In this document: one piece after another, positions 7,492-13,580 of the stretch
Position numbering within the stretch: the first letter of the stretch is position 1
How the letters are laid out: every line of letters starts with the position of its first letter
DNA from: an uncultured Eubacteriales bacterium
GTDB lineage: Bacteria > Bacillota > Clostridia > Oscillospirales > Oscillospiraceae
Direction: 5' to 3'
Length of the DNA stretch: 28,706 nucleotides
NCBI GenBank assembly: GCA_900548795.1
Contig: URLT01000011.1
Coordinates: forward strand, 1 to 28,706
The notes under the pieces: model-generated
Seen by the model: the letters and a program-made list of their open reading frames with translations, nothing else
What the model was told of the DNA's origin: nothing
The model's database searches: none
Position numbers and translations under genes: made by a program

Positions 7492-7878
7492 CTAAAGCTC
7501 CTGCGCCGGAATGGACACGTTCTCGGCGCTGGTCGGGTCAGCCGGTCGCTCCTCAAGCGGAAGAAGCATGATGTCCTGAATGCTGCGGATGCCCGAAAAA
7601 ATCTGGATACCGGAAACCTCAACGGGGAAATAATCCGGGTGTGCAACGGAAAGCTCCACCGACGCAAACGGCTCGGGCTGGCCGGGCGTCAGACTGTTGC
7701 GCGCCGGCTCAGTCTCCAGCGTGACAGGCTCGATCAAACCGCTGCTGTCTGTCGTGCGCACTGCAAGCATGCGCAGGCCGGACGCCGTCTTTGTAAGCAC
7801 GCGCACGGTCGCTCCCTGGATCGGAAGCTGTGCCGCCGAGCTGTAGGCTCGCACAAGCAAGGTTCCTGTTGTTGGCAT
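7492..7878 (-). CDS. Carboxypeptidase-regulatory-like domain protein, equivalent of the SleC pre-domain
   Basis: A 128-aa beta-sandwich-like protein: GTLLVRAYSSAAQLPIQGATV, VRTTDSSGLIEPVTLETEP, and FASVELSVAHPDYFPVEV with SGIQIFSGIRSIQDIMLLPL. This arrangement (variable strand, ornamented T-D-x-x-G turn, then YxPVxVxGIQIF) is what precedes the catalytic domain in clostridial SleC-type proteins. No signal peptide is seen from the ATG at 7878, which has GGAGG 6 nt upstream; the open frame continues to 7983 but has no ribosome binding site there and would cross the terminator at 7925-7950. The stop is separated by a single nucleotide from the next start, so translation of the pair is probably coupled. 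Confidence 0.75.
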   Translation of the reverse strand: MPTTGTLLVRAYSSAAQLPIQGATVRVLTKTASGLRMLAVRTTDSSGLIEPVTLETEPARNSLTPGQPEPFASVELSVAHPDYFPVEVSGIQIFSGIRSIQDIMLLPLEERPADPTSAENVSIPAQEL

Positions 7879-7893
7879 AGCGCTCCTCCTTTT

Positions 7894-7914
7894 CATATTC
7901 TCCCAAAGAATATG
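7894..7914. promoter_or_regulatory. Palindrome in front of the SleC-like operon
   Basis: CATATTCT and AGAATATG form a perfect 8-bp inverted repeat with a 5-nt spacer, immediately upstream of the ribosome binding site of the first gene and downstream of the preceding terminator. It lies where the operon promoter must be. It may be an operator, a leader hairpin or part of a sporulation promoter; I could not match a sigma-G or sigma-E consensus with confidence. Confidence 0.4.
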
Positions 7915-7924
7915 CATCCATGCG

Positions 7925-7950
7925 CAAAAAAAGAACCGCCGAAGGCGGCC
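7925..7950 (-). terminator. Rho-independent terminator ahead of the SleC-like operon
   Basis: On the minus strand CCGCC-TTC-GGCGG is followed by TTCTTTTTTT. It would stop transcription coming from the padR operon and insulate the SleC-like genes. Confidence 0.8.
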
Positions 7951-7986
7951 GGAGCGGTGCGTTAAGAAAAATCGAAGCTGCATAAG

Positions 7987-8027
7987 CCCGCTTCCGCAAA
8001 GGGCAGCGCGCCTTTTGCGGAAGCGGG
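7987..8027 (-). terminator. 14-bp hairpin downstream of the secreted protein gene
   Basis: CCCGCTTCCGCAAA (7987-8000) and its exact complement (8014-8027) form a strong hairpin 30 nt after the stop of the 157-aa gene; a TTTTTCTT run follows some 13 nt later. It acts as a first of two tandem terminators or as an mRNA 3'-end stabiliser. Confidence 0.55.
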
Positions 8028-8057
8028 TTCGCAGCTTGGTCTTGCGCCGGAGCGCGC

Positions 8058-8531
8058 TCAGGAGAGTTTGCCTGTGGGCGAGCAGGTCAACGACGCGGTG
8101 ACGCTCTTGTTGCCGTTGAGCGAGTTATAAAACGTGCAGGTCGCGTAGGCCGTTGCGCCGCTGCAATGAGCCGAGCCGGAGGAAAACGACCACGCGGAAT
8201 TGGCGATGCTGTAGCTGTACTGCGCAGTCGTGGCCATCGCCGTGCTGCCGTTGTACTTGAACGTACCCTTGACATAGGTGGTGAATTGCAGCACGCCGCT
8301 GGCATAATAGGCGCTGGCCTTCTGCCCGCTTATGAGCTTGTAGGCGCGCGCCGCGCCGTTTTCTTCGACGGGCATTTGCAGGATCGTTGTGACGCAATAG
8401 CTGCCGTCATCGAAGTGGGTAACGTAGCTAGCGACCGGCACCATCGGCTCCTCGTCAGCCGCGCTGACCGGGAATGCGCAGGCGCACAGCAGCAGCGCCA
8501 GCACAAGGCTCAGGCAAAAAATCCGTTTCAT
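8058..8531 (-). CDS. Secreted protein of unknown function
   Basis: A 157-aa protein with a clear signal peptide (KRIFCLSLVLALLLCACAFPVSA, cleavage after residue 24 or so). The mature part is polar and beta-rich with many Ser, Thr, Tyr and Ala (for example YASGVLQFTTYVKGTFKYNG and SFSSGSAHCSGATAYATCTF) and three or so cysteines that could pair outside the cell. No family is recognised. GAGGAGAG precedes the ATG. It is the last gene of the padR operon, 56 nt after the preceding stop, and two hairpins follow it. A role as an exported effector whose expression is controlled by PadR fits the position but is inference. Confidence 0.75.
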   Translation of the reverse strand: MKRIFCLSLVLALLLCACAFPVSAADEEPMVPVASYVTHFDDGSYCVTTILQMPVEENGAARAYKLISGQKASAYYASGVLQFTTYVKGTFKYNGSTAMATTAQYSYSIANSAWSFSSGSAHCSGATAYATCTFYNSLNGNKSVTASLTCSPTGKLS

Positions 8532-8587
8532 AAAATCTCTCCTCTTTTATATATTTTGATTCCGGGTTGGATTGCGCGCTTGTTTTC

Positions 8588-9037
8588 TTATGGCGTCTGC
8601 ACGCCTCCGGCAGGGACGGGCGGGCTCCACGTCAGGTTGTCCTCCTCGCAAACCGAGGTCTGCTCCCCCTCGGAGTAAACGTGCACGCTCGTTTCAAAGC
8701 TGTCGATCCAGAGACTTGCACGGCGTCGAAGGAAAAAACACGCCGAGAGCAGCAGCACAGCGGCCGCGACCCCCGCGAGCGCCCACGGAAGCGCCCGTTG
8801 GCAGCGATTGGTGCGCCGCACCTCGCGCGCATCGAGCGAGTCACGCAGGACGGCGATCGTTTCATCCGGCTCGCCCAACGCGGCGACGACGCCGTCATAA
8901 TCCTGCGCGTCGCACCCCCGCTCCGCCAGCTCGTCTTTCAGCCCCGCGATCAACGCCCGCTTCGTGCGGCGCTTGCAGGTCAGATTTTTCTTCAAATAGC
9001 GGAAATAATCCTCCGCCGTGCGTTTTTCGTTTTTCAT
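8588..9037 (-). CDS. Small membrane protein with an N-terminal HAAS/DUF1700-like helical domain
   Basis: From the ATG at 9037 this is a 149-aa protein; a GTG three codons further out (9046) is the alternative and the ribosome binding site does not decide clearly. The N-terminal helices (AEDYFRYLKKNLTCKRRTKRALIAGLKDELAE, then VVAALGEPDETIAVLRDSL) resemble the cytoplasmic helical domain of DUF1700/HAAS proteins, which commonly sit beside PadR regulators. A single membrane segment (LPWALAGVAAAVLLLSACFFL) follows, then a short extracellular tail ending in a Pro-rich stretch. It is a paralogue of the next gene upstream (same layout, same CKRRTKR / CSPSTKRR and GEPDET / GTPEET motifs). Its substrate or partner is not known. 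Confidence 0.75.
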   Translation of the reverse strand: MKNEKRTAEDYFRYLKKNLTCKRRTKRALIAGLKDELAERGCDAQDYDGVVAALGEPDETIAVLRDSLDAREVRRTNRCQRALPWALAGVAAAVLLLSACFFLRRRASLWIDSFETSVHVYSEGEQTSVCEEDNLTWSPPVPAGGVQTP

Positions 9038-9056
9038 ATTGCACACGCTCCGTTTC

Positions 9057-9419
9057 CTACGGCTCGGCGATCGTCGACCATTGGATCTCGCGGTAGACCG
9101 GCTCGCGGTCGTTTCCGACCCGGAGGATCACGCCGGAAACAGCGGCGACCGCCAAAAGGGTAAGAAGCGCGACCAGCGCGGGCGCAAGCCAGCGAGCCGA
9201 ACGACTCCGACGTTCCTCAGAATAGCCGACCGTCTCCTGCAGCGCAGCGGCGGTCTCCTCGGGCGTGCCGTGCTCGGAAACGAGCCGCTCATAGCACTCG
9301 CCCGGCTGCCCGGACAGCTCGTCGCGCAGGCTGCCGAGGAGGCGGCGCTTCGTTGAGGGGCTGCACGTCATGCAATGCGCGACCGCGCGGCAGTATTTTT
9401 TGATTGCAGCGTTTGTCAT
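9057..9419 (-). CDS. Paralogous small membrane protein with a HAAS/DUF1700-like domain
   Basis: A 120-aa protein with an N-terminal helical region (IKKYCRAVAHCMTCSPSTKRRLLGSLRDEL, then LVSEHGTPEETAAALQETV), one membrane segment (WLAPALVALLTLLAVAAVSGVIL) and a short outer tail ending QWSTIAEP. It starts 4 nt after the padR stop, with AAGGAG inside the end of padR, so the two are almost certainly cotranscribed and probably translationally coupled. The duplicated pair suggests that the two may form a heteromeric membrane unit, which is inference. Confidence 0.78.
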   Translation of the reverse strand: MTNAAIKKYCRAVAHCMTCSPSTKRRLLGSLRDELSGQPGECYERLVSEHGTPEETAAALQETVGYSEERRSRSARWLAPALVALLTLLAVAAVSGVILRVGNDREPVYREIQWSTIAEP

Positions 9420-9423
9420 GGCA

Positions 9424-9828
9424 CTAGTCCTTATGCTCCTTGCGCGCGTTCTCCGTCAGGAGGTCAAAAACCTGTGTCATTTCGCGATACTCCTTCAGGC
9501 AACGCGCAAGATATTCCTCGCCGGAGGGCGTGATGCGGTAATAGCTACGCGCACGGCCGTCAAAGACCTCGGTGTTGGAGATCTCGGCGTAGCCCTGCTC
9601 GACCAGACGGTATAGCACCGGGTAGAGCACAGCGATCGTGTATTTTCCGCCGCTTCGTTGCTTCATCAGAACGGAAAGCTCATAAACATACATCGGCCGT
9701 TCGCGCAGGGTCGCAAGCACCACGATGGGGCTTGTTGCGCGCTTAAAATATGCGCCGAAGGAATGACCTGAATCTGCCGTAATGACACACCTCCATAACG
9801 TCTTGAGAATGAGGGGTGATCGTCTCAT
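9424..9828 (-). CDS. PadR-family transcriptional regulator
   Basis: The winged-helix core is typical: YFKRATSPIVVLATLRERPMYVYEL, KYTIAVLYPVLYRLVEQGYAEI, then the wing GRARSYYRITPSGEEYL and a short C-terminal dimerisation helix. PadR proteins usually repress their own operon and neighbouring membrane-protein genes and are relieved by a ligand. It heads an operon with two HAAS-like membrane proteins and a secreted protein. The start is uncertain: the ATG at 9828 lies only about 15 nt below the -10 box and has no ribosome binding site. A GGAGG at 9790-9794 sits 6 nt before an in-frame ATT codon at 9783, which would give a 119-aa protein of normal PadR length. Initiation at ATT, or a leaderless mRNA from 9828, are the two options. 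Confidence 0.85.
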   Translation of the reverse strand: MRRSPLILKTLWRCVITADSGHSFGAYFKRATSPIVVLATLRERPMYVYELSVLMKQRSGGKYTIAVLYPVLYRLVEQGYAEISNTEVFDGRARSYYRITPSGEEYLARCLKEYREMTQVFDLLTENARKEHKD

Positions 9829-9842
9829 ACCTTTTCAATTAT

Positions 9843-9870
9843 ATTATACACGATCTGAGCCGTTTGTCCA
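9843..9870 (-). promoter_or_regulatory. Sigma-A promoter of the padR operon
   Basis: TGGACA (9865-9870), a 16-nt spacer and a perfect TATAAT (9843-9848) on the minus strand. The predicted transcript would begin near 9836. Confidence 0.75.
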
Positions 9871-9999
9871 CAAATATTTTCAAAGAATGGGGATTTTTTT
9901 TGACATTCCAGAGTCGTATTAACAAGCTTATGCCCGTTTTTTGGTGTTTTCGAAATTATTTCCGCCGAATTGCATCGAAGCGTCGACGCATAGATGCGA

Positions 10000-10021
10000 A
10001 TATATATATATATATATATAT
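10000..10021. repeat. (AT)11 dinucleotide microsatellite
   Basis: An uninterrupted run of eleven AT units in the roughly 180-nt gene-free gap between the padR promoter and the terminator of the 47-aa peptide gene. It stands out in GC-rich surroundings. It is too far upstream of padR to space its core promoter directly. Confidence 0.9.
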
Positions 10022-10049
10022 CGTTACGCGATATTGTTTAGAAAAGGGT

Positions 10050-10086
10050 AAAGAAATGCCTCGGCAATTCGTTTTGCCGAGGCATT
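10050..10086 (-). terminator. Rho-independent terminator of the 47-aa peptide gene
   Basis: A perfect AATGCCTCGGCA / TGCCGAGGCATT stem lies 12 nt after the stop codon and is followed on the minus strand by TCTTT. Confidence 0.75.
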
Positions 10087-10098
10087 GTTTCGCTAAGG

Positions 10099-10242
10099 TC
10101 ACAGCAGCGGATCTTCCGGAAGCTCCACGCCGTCCGTGGTCGGAGTGGACGGCTCCGAGCTTGCGTCAGTCGAGGAAGCCGTCAGAATGTCGGCCGCCGA
10201 GAATGTATAAACTTCCAGCTCGGGCTTGCAAAACGTCTTCAT
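10099..10242 (-). CDS. 47-aa peptide with a leader-like N-terminus, candidate RiPP-type precursor
   Basis: A complete small transcription unit: promoter at 10384-10412, structured leader, AAAGGAG 6 nt before the ATG, a 47-codon frame and a terminator. The peptide opens MKTFCKPELEVYTFSAADIL followed by TAS, and continues with an acidic, Ser/Thr/Pro-rich segment (SSTDASSEPSTPTTDG, then VELPEDPLL). The opening closely matches that of the 81-aa peptide at 16362-16607: MKT, aromatic, x, KP, three residues, V, two residues, FS, two residues, acidic residue, x, L, AS. Such conserved leader plus divergent tail is typical of RiPP precursors recognised by PqqD-type domains. The tail has no cysteine, so a thioether product would have to use Cys5 or another chemistry. 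Function is not established; it may also be a small structural or regulatory peptide of an unnamed family. Confidence 0.7.
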   Translation of the reverse strand: MKTFCKPELEVYTFSAADILTASSTDASSEPSTPTTDGVELPEDPLL

Positions 10243-10296
10243 TTCGTTCTCCTTTCTGCCGACGGAGGGCATTGCGTCCTGCGCGGTGTTTTTTAT

Positions 10297-10390
10297 CGTG
10301 CGAATGCACGCTGCGCCGTCTCATGCAGAATCTGACGCGCCGTTGGCACTATAAAAAGCGCTTCGAGCTTTTTAACATGCATTAGTATAA
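10297..10390. repeat. Intergenic repeat, GC-rich hairpin module (copy 1)
   Basis: About 94 bp nearly identical to 27048-27139, including CGTGCGAATGCACG, the shared GCGCCGTCTCATGCAGAATC core, and the CTATAAAAAGC/GAGCTTTTT arms. It fills the transcribed leader of the 47-aa peptide gene, and its distal end coincides with the -10 box of that gene. The palindromic head found in copies 2-4 is missing. Confidence 0.85.
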
Positions 10391-10412
10391 CACATCTGCG
10401 TGGGTTTTTCAA
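10384..10412 (-). promoter_or_regulatory. Sigma-A promoter of the 47-aa peptide gene
   Basis: TTGAAA (10407-10412), a 17-nt spacer and TATACT (10384-10389) on the minus strand. The resulting leader of about 135 nt consists mostly of repeat copy 1. Confidence 0.75.
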
Positions 10413-10474
10413 GGATAATATCTTTGCTAGCCCGATTTTTCGATCTTTCCGCATTGTCTCTGTGCCCTTTGGGA

Positions 10475-10508
10475 CAAAAAAACCGGCGGGCATACCCCGC
10501 CGGAAAAA
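10475..10508 (-). terminator. Rho-independent terminator of the amidase gene
   Basis: CCGGCGGG / CCCCGCCGG stem with a 4-nt loop, followed on the minus strand by TTTTTTTG, right after the amidase stop codon. Confidence 0.85.
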
Positions 10509-10511
10509 TAC

Positions 10512-11240
10512 TCAGTCGCGGTCAACCGCTCCCCTGCTGTCTACATATCGCTTCGTGACGATCAGCGAGCGCAGCAGATCCTCGGAAAGATCGAGGTCGC
10601 CGTCCCGACCGCGCAGAGCACCGGTGTCGATCAGCTCCCTCAGCTCGGGCTTTGCCCAATCCGGAAGCTCGTCAAAGCTGTGATACCGTCCGTCTGAGCC
10701 GGTCTCGGGCGCACCCGGTGCGGTATATTGCTCTCCAAAATAATTGCAGACGCCCTTGGCGATCGTCTCGCCGATCGTCTCGGTGTTCGCGGTCAGCCAC
10801 GCGGCGACCTCGGGCACGTCGTGGAAATCGACCTCGACATAGGCCGTCGGCGCGCTCGCATTCTTGATCTCATAAAGCTCGGGGTGCGCCGTGATGTTCT
10901 CGGACGTGCCCGGCGTCAGCGGCGCGAGAACGTCAAAAATCGCCTTGCACGCCCTGTAGCCCTCGCCGCTCAGCGCGTAGCACATGATGCGCGTGCCGCT
11001 CGTCTTGCCGTTGAAGGCGTTCGTGTGGATCGGCAGGTGCAGCTCCGCGCCGAAGGCGTCTGACTTCGCGCATTTGCTCGACATCGGCTCGTACTGAACG
11101 AGCGCCACGGCGAAGCCGCAGCGCTCGAGCGCCGCCCGGCACGCCGCGCCGATCCTGCCGCAGACCTCCGCCTCGTTCGTGTTGCCGGAGGCGTAGGTGT
11201 TGCGCCTCTGGTCGCTGGGACTGATGAATACCTTGTGCAT
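10512..11240 (-). CDS. N-acetylmuramoyl-L-alanine amidase, Amidase_3 type, phage-endolysin-like
   Basis: A 242-aa enzyme expected to cut the amide bond between N-acetylmuramic acid and L-alanine in peptidoglycan. It has the endolysin-like opening VFISPSDQRRNTYASGNTNE, with Glu23 as a likely zinc ligand, HLPIHTNAFNGKTSGTRIM (His68 and His72) and AYVEVDFHDVPEVA (Glu136, catalytic position). The DPGHGG-type first zinc histidine of classical members is not seen, as in other SPSxQ-type members. The C-terminal part, RYHSFDELPDWAKPELRELI with the DLDLSEDLLRSLIV helix, is the tail common in clostridial phage lysins. There is no signal peptide, so release would need a holin or spore or cell lysis. GGGAGG precedes the ATG. 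No other phage genes surround it, so it may be a domesticated remnant or a cargo gene. Confidence 0.88.
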   Translation of the reverse strand: MHKVFISPSDQRRNTYASGNTNEAEVCGRIGAACRAALERCGFAVALVQYEPMSSKCAKSDAFGAELHLPIHTNAFNGKTSGTRIMCYALSGEGYRACKAIFDVLAPLTPGTSENITAHPELYEIKNASAPTAYVEVDFHDVPEVAAWLTANTETIGETIAKGVCNYFGEQYTAPGAPETGSDGRYHSFDELPDWAKPELRELIDTGALRGRDGDLDLSEDLLRSLIVTKRYVDSRGAVDRD

Positions 11241-11420
11241 GATACAAACCTCCCTGTTTGATTCCGTTCAAAATCCGTCCGTGCGTATGCATTCCCCTCT
11301 GCCCTTAGCAGCAGAATCGGGCGCAATTGCATCGTTTTGTGCAACGGCCGCAGAAAAAGAGAAATTTTATGATGCCGTCCTTGCATCCTATGCGCAAACC
11401 GCCGCGCTGCCCCGCGGACG

Positions 11421-11450
11421 AAAAAAGGCCGGTGCACATCGGCACCGGCC
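11421..11450 (-). terminator. Rho-independent terminator downstream of the lexA-like gene
   Basis: GGCCGGTGC / GCACCGGCC stem followed on the minus strand by TTTTTTCG. The rest of 11241-11547 holds no gene, only this hairpin and repeat copy 2. Confidence 0.75.
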
Positions 11451-11481
11451 ACAAAGCCCGTTCTGGATGCTGTTTTTTGAC

Positions 11482-11527
11482 TAATACCGATTCTTGATTA
11501 AAGTATCTAACCAAGAATCAGTATCAG
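11482..11527. repeat. Intergenic repeat, short palindromic module (copy 2)
   Basis: ATACCGATTCTTG (11484-11496) and CAAGAATCAGTAT (11512-11524) form an inverted repeat with one mismatch. The left arm matches the head of copies 3 and 4 (TAATACTGATTCTTGATTAAA). The GC-rich module is absent here. Confidence 0.8.
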
Positions 11528-11547
11528 AGGCTCCCTAGCTTTTCGCG

Positions 11548-12165
11548 TCAAGGAGCTTCCTTAATGATCCGTGCGGCAACGCCCTGCACGATCAGCTCGC
11601 GGACAAGAATCGTCTTGTTCGGATAGCTCTTCTGGTTTTCATAGCGCAGCACGGCGCAGCCGGACGCCTCGTCGACGCCGCCGAAGGTCTTGAGCGTGTT
11701 TTGACCCTGCTCGTCGAGCGCGACGACAACATTTCCGACGGACGCGGTGCTCTGCCTGCGGATGAGGACGAGGTCGCCGTCGTCGATGCCGACATCGACC
11801 ATAGAATCGCCCGCGGCGCGCAGAAGATAAAACTCCCCCTTGCCGAAAATCGCCTCCGGAAGGTTGACATAGGCCTCGATCTGCTCCTCCTCCTGCTCCG
11901 GGTCGCCGCAGCGGACGGAGCCGACGATCGGAGCAGAAAAATACCCCGTTGTGCACTTATCCGTCCGGCTCGTCTCAATGGTGCTGCCGTCATAAACCAG
12001 CATCCCGCGCTCGTTCATCTCGAGCAAATAGCGGTAGGCAGTCGTTTTGGCGATGCCGAGCGCCTTGGCGATCGTTCCGACGGAGGGCGAGCAGCCCTTG
12101 CCGCGATAATAACGGTCAACATAGTCGCGGATCTTCTCCATCCGCGCCGGATCCTTTGTTCTCAT
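11548..12165 (-). CDS. LexA-family self-cleaving transcriptional repressor
   Basis: A 205-aa protein with an N-terminal HTH (YYRGKGCSPSVGTIAKALGIAKTTAYRYLLEMNERGML) and a C-terminal S24 peptidase domain. The self-cleavage site is readable as Cys86-Gly87 in APIVGSVRCGDPEQ, the nucleophile is Ser121 in AAGDSMVDVGIDDGD, and the general base is Lys159 in QNTLKTF. RecA filaments would be expected to trigger cleavage during DNA damage. The HTH is the variant common in Clostridia rather than the classical Bacillus LexA N-terminus, so it could be the main SOS repressor or a second, specialised one. The ribosome binding site is weak. It lies 76 nt downstream of the radical SAM gene in the same direction and may be read through from it. 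Confidence 0.85.
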   Translation of the reverse strand: MRTKDPARMEKIRDYVDRYYRGKGCSPSVGTIAKALGIAKTTAYRYLLEMNERGMLVYDGSTIETSRTDKCTTGYFSAPIVGSVRCGDPEQEEEQIEAYVNLPEAIFGKGEFYLLRAAGDSMVDVGIDDGDLVLIRRQSTASVGNVVVALDEQGQNTLKTFGGVDEASGCAVLRYENQKSYPNKTILVRELIVQGVAARIIKEAP

Positions 12166-12241
12166 GCCGCAGCCTCGCTTTCTGCTGAGGTTTTCCTGCC
12201 GCGCAGAGCGCGAACAGGAGCCGTTTCGGGATGCCGTTCGG

Positions 12242-13342
12242 TCATTTGCGGAATTGGGCTTGCAGTGTGCGGATATATTCCTTGGTCAGGCGGCACATAA
12301 AATCCGGACGCTTGTCAACGCTGCCTGTCTCGGCGCGGTTGAGCGCCGCGCAGGTCGGGCACGCGCCGCGCATGGCGCACGCGCCGCAGGCAGCGGGAAG
12401 ACGGTACTGCGCCGTTCGCTCGACCAGCTCCCGCCACGCCGGAGCAAAGCCGACCTCGAAGGGCAGAGTGACGGGGTCGTCGAGCATCCCGCAGGACATC
12501 ATTTTCCCCTCCCACGAGATCCAGAATTGCGAGGAGCCTGCCAGACAGCCCAAGGGTGCGCCCTCGTCTCGGATGCAGTCGTCCGTCGGCTCGATGCTCT
12601 CAACGTCCGGCTGCGCGCCGGCAAAGCGCATGAGCCGCTCGGACGGCTCGGTCAGGCACTGCGCGAGCGCCGTTCTGCGCCCGGCCTCCTCGGCGTCATA
12701 GCGAATGGGCGCGGTGCAGCCGAGCGATTCGCGGCGCACAGGCGGGAAAAGATAGAACACCGGGCGCACATGCAGCCCACGCTCGGCGGCGAAGGCGGCG
12801 ATGCCCTCCATATCCTCGCCGTTAATGGGCGACATGGTGGCGTTGATGCTGAGCTGGATCCCGGCGCGCAGCAGCGCATCGATCGCATATTTCACGCGGT
12901 CGAAGGCCTCGGGCACGCCGCAAAGGCGCGCGTAGGTCTCGCGGCTGACGCCGTAGAGGGAAATATTGATCTGCGCGGGGGGCGACTGCCGGAGCCACTC
13001 AATTGCCCGGTCATCGATCAGCGTGCCGTTGGAGTTGATCGAGATGGAAAGCCCCATTTTCGTCAGCCCGAGATAGATCTCCTTCATATCCGGGCGCAGG
13101 AACGGCTCGCCGCCGGTCAGCAGCATAAACAGCGCGCCCGAGTCCGCCGCCTGACGCCCCATATCGAGCCACTGCGCAGCGGAAAGCTCCTGCGCGGCGC
13201 AGGCGTTTCCGTTTTGGTGAATGTAGCACATTTTGCAGCTCAAATTGCATCGTGGCGTCAGCTCAAAGCCGCCCGAAACCGGGACTTTGGCCTTTGCGGC
13301 GCGCGCGCTGAGCATCCGCCGAAGCGGAACATCCTGTCGCAT
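12242..13342 (-). CDS. Radical SAM/SPASM protein, candidate peptide-modifying enzyme
   Basis: A 366-aa iron-sulfur enzyme. The radical SAM motif CNLSCKMC gives Cys32, Cys36 and Cys39 for the SAM-binding 4Fe-4S cluster, and LLTGGEPFLRPD carries the GGEP motif (77-80). The C-terminal region has the SPASM arrangement of seven cysteines (266, 284, 319, 322, 328, 331, 350; CGACAMRGACPTC in the middle) for auxiliary clusters. Members of this class mature peptides (sactipeptides, ranthipeptides, PQQ, anaerobic sulfatases) or modify small substrates. The N-terminus (LRRMLSARAAKAKVPVSGGFELT) shows no fused RRE domain, so a separate PqqD-like protein would be needed for leader recognition; one exists 13 kb away. 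GGAG precedes the ATG at 6 nt. Its leader is occupied by the inverted-repeat element at 13362-13499. Confidence 0.9.
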   Translation of the reverse strand: MRQDVPLRRMLSARAAKAKVPVSGGFELTPRCNLSCKMCYIHQNGNACAAQELSAAQWLDMGRQAADSGALFMLLTGGEPFLRPDMKEIYLGLTKMGLSISINSNGTLIDDRAIEWLRQSPPAQINISLYGVSRETYARLCGVPEAFDRVKYAIDALLRAGIQLSINATMSPINGEDMEGIAAFAAERGLHVRPVFYLFPPVRRESLGCTAPIRYDAEEAGRRTALAQCLTEPSERLMRFAGAQPDVESIEPTDDCIRDEGAPLGCLAGSSQFWISWEGKMMSCGMLDDPVTLPFEVGFAPAWRELVERTAQYRLPAACGACAMRGACPTCAALNRAETGSVDKRPDFMCRLTKEYIRTLQAQFRK

Positions 13343-13361
13343 AGTACTCTCCTTTTGCTAA

Positions 13362-13499
13362 GGAAGCTCTGATTCAATCGCAAGAGCGGTCAGCGGGGGA
13401 TTTTGTTCCAGATTGAGGTTTGAAAATCGCAGGAATCCTTTGTGTATTTCAAGGACAAAAGACCCGCTGAGCGCCGCAGACGATTGATTCAGAGATTCC
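13362..13499. repeat. 138-bp inverted-repeat element, MITE-like
   Basis: The ends GGAAGCTCTGATTCAATCG (13362-13380) and CGATTGATTCAGAGATTCC (13481-13499) are inverted repeats matching at 17 of 19 positions. A second, inner pair (GCGGTCAGCGGG and CCCGCTGAGCGCCGC) continues the palindrome. No coding frame is inside. It abuts repeat copy 3 and starts 20 nt from the radical SAM start codon, so it would fold in that leader if transcribed. Confidence 0.75.
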
Positions 13500-13575
13500 C
13501 TAATACTGATTCTTGATTAAAATATTGGATCAAGAATCCCGTGTGCTGCGCACACTCGTATCGTGCGAATGCCTG
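13500..13575. repeat. Intergenic repeat, palindromic head plus start of the GC-rich module (copy 3)
   Basis: TAATACTGATTCTTGATTAA with the facing ATCAAGAATC (13529-13538), then GTGTGCTGCGCACACTCG and CGTGCGAATGC. It matches 26976-27055 closely and then stops. Confidence 0.82.
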
Positions 13576-13580
13576 TTTTG

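Noticed and set aside
11548..13342. LexA-like and radical SAM genes as a spore photoproduct lyase-type DNA repair pair
   Set aside because: The radical SAM protein has a seven-cysteine SPASM region and CxxxCxxC layout of peptide or small-substrate enzymes, not the SplB arrangement.
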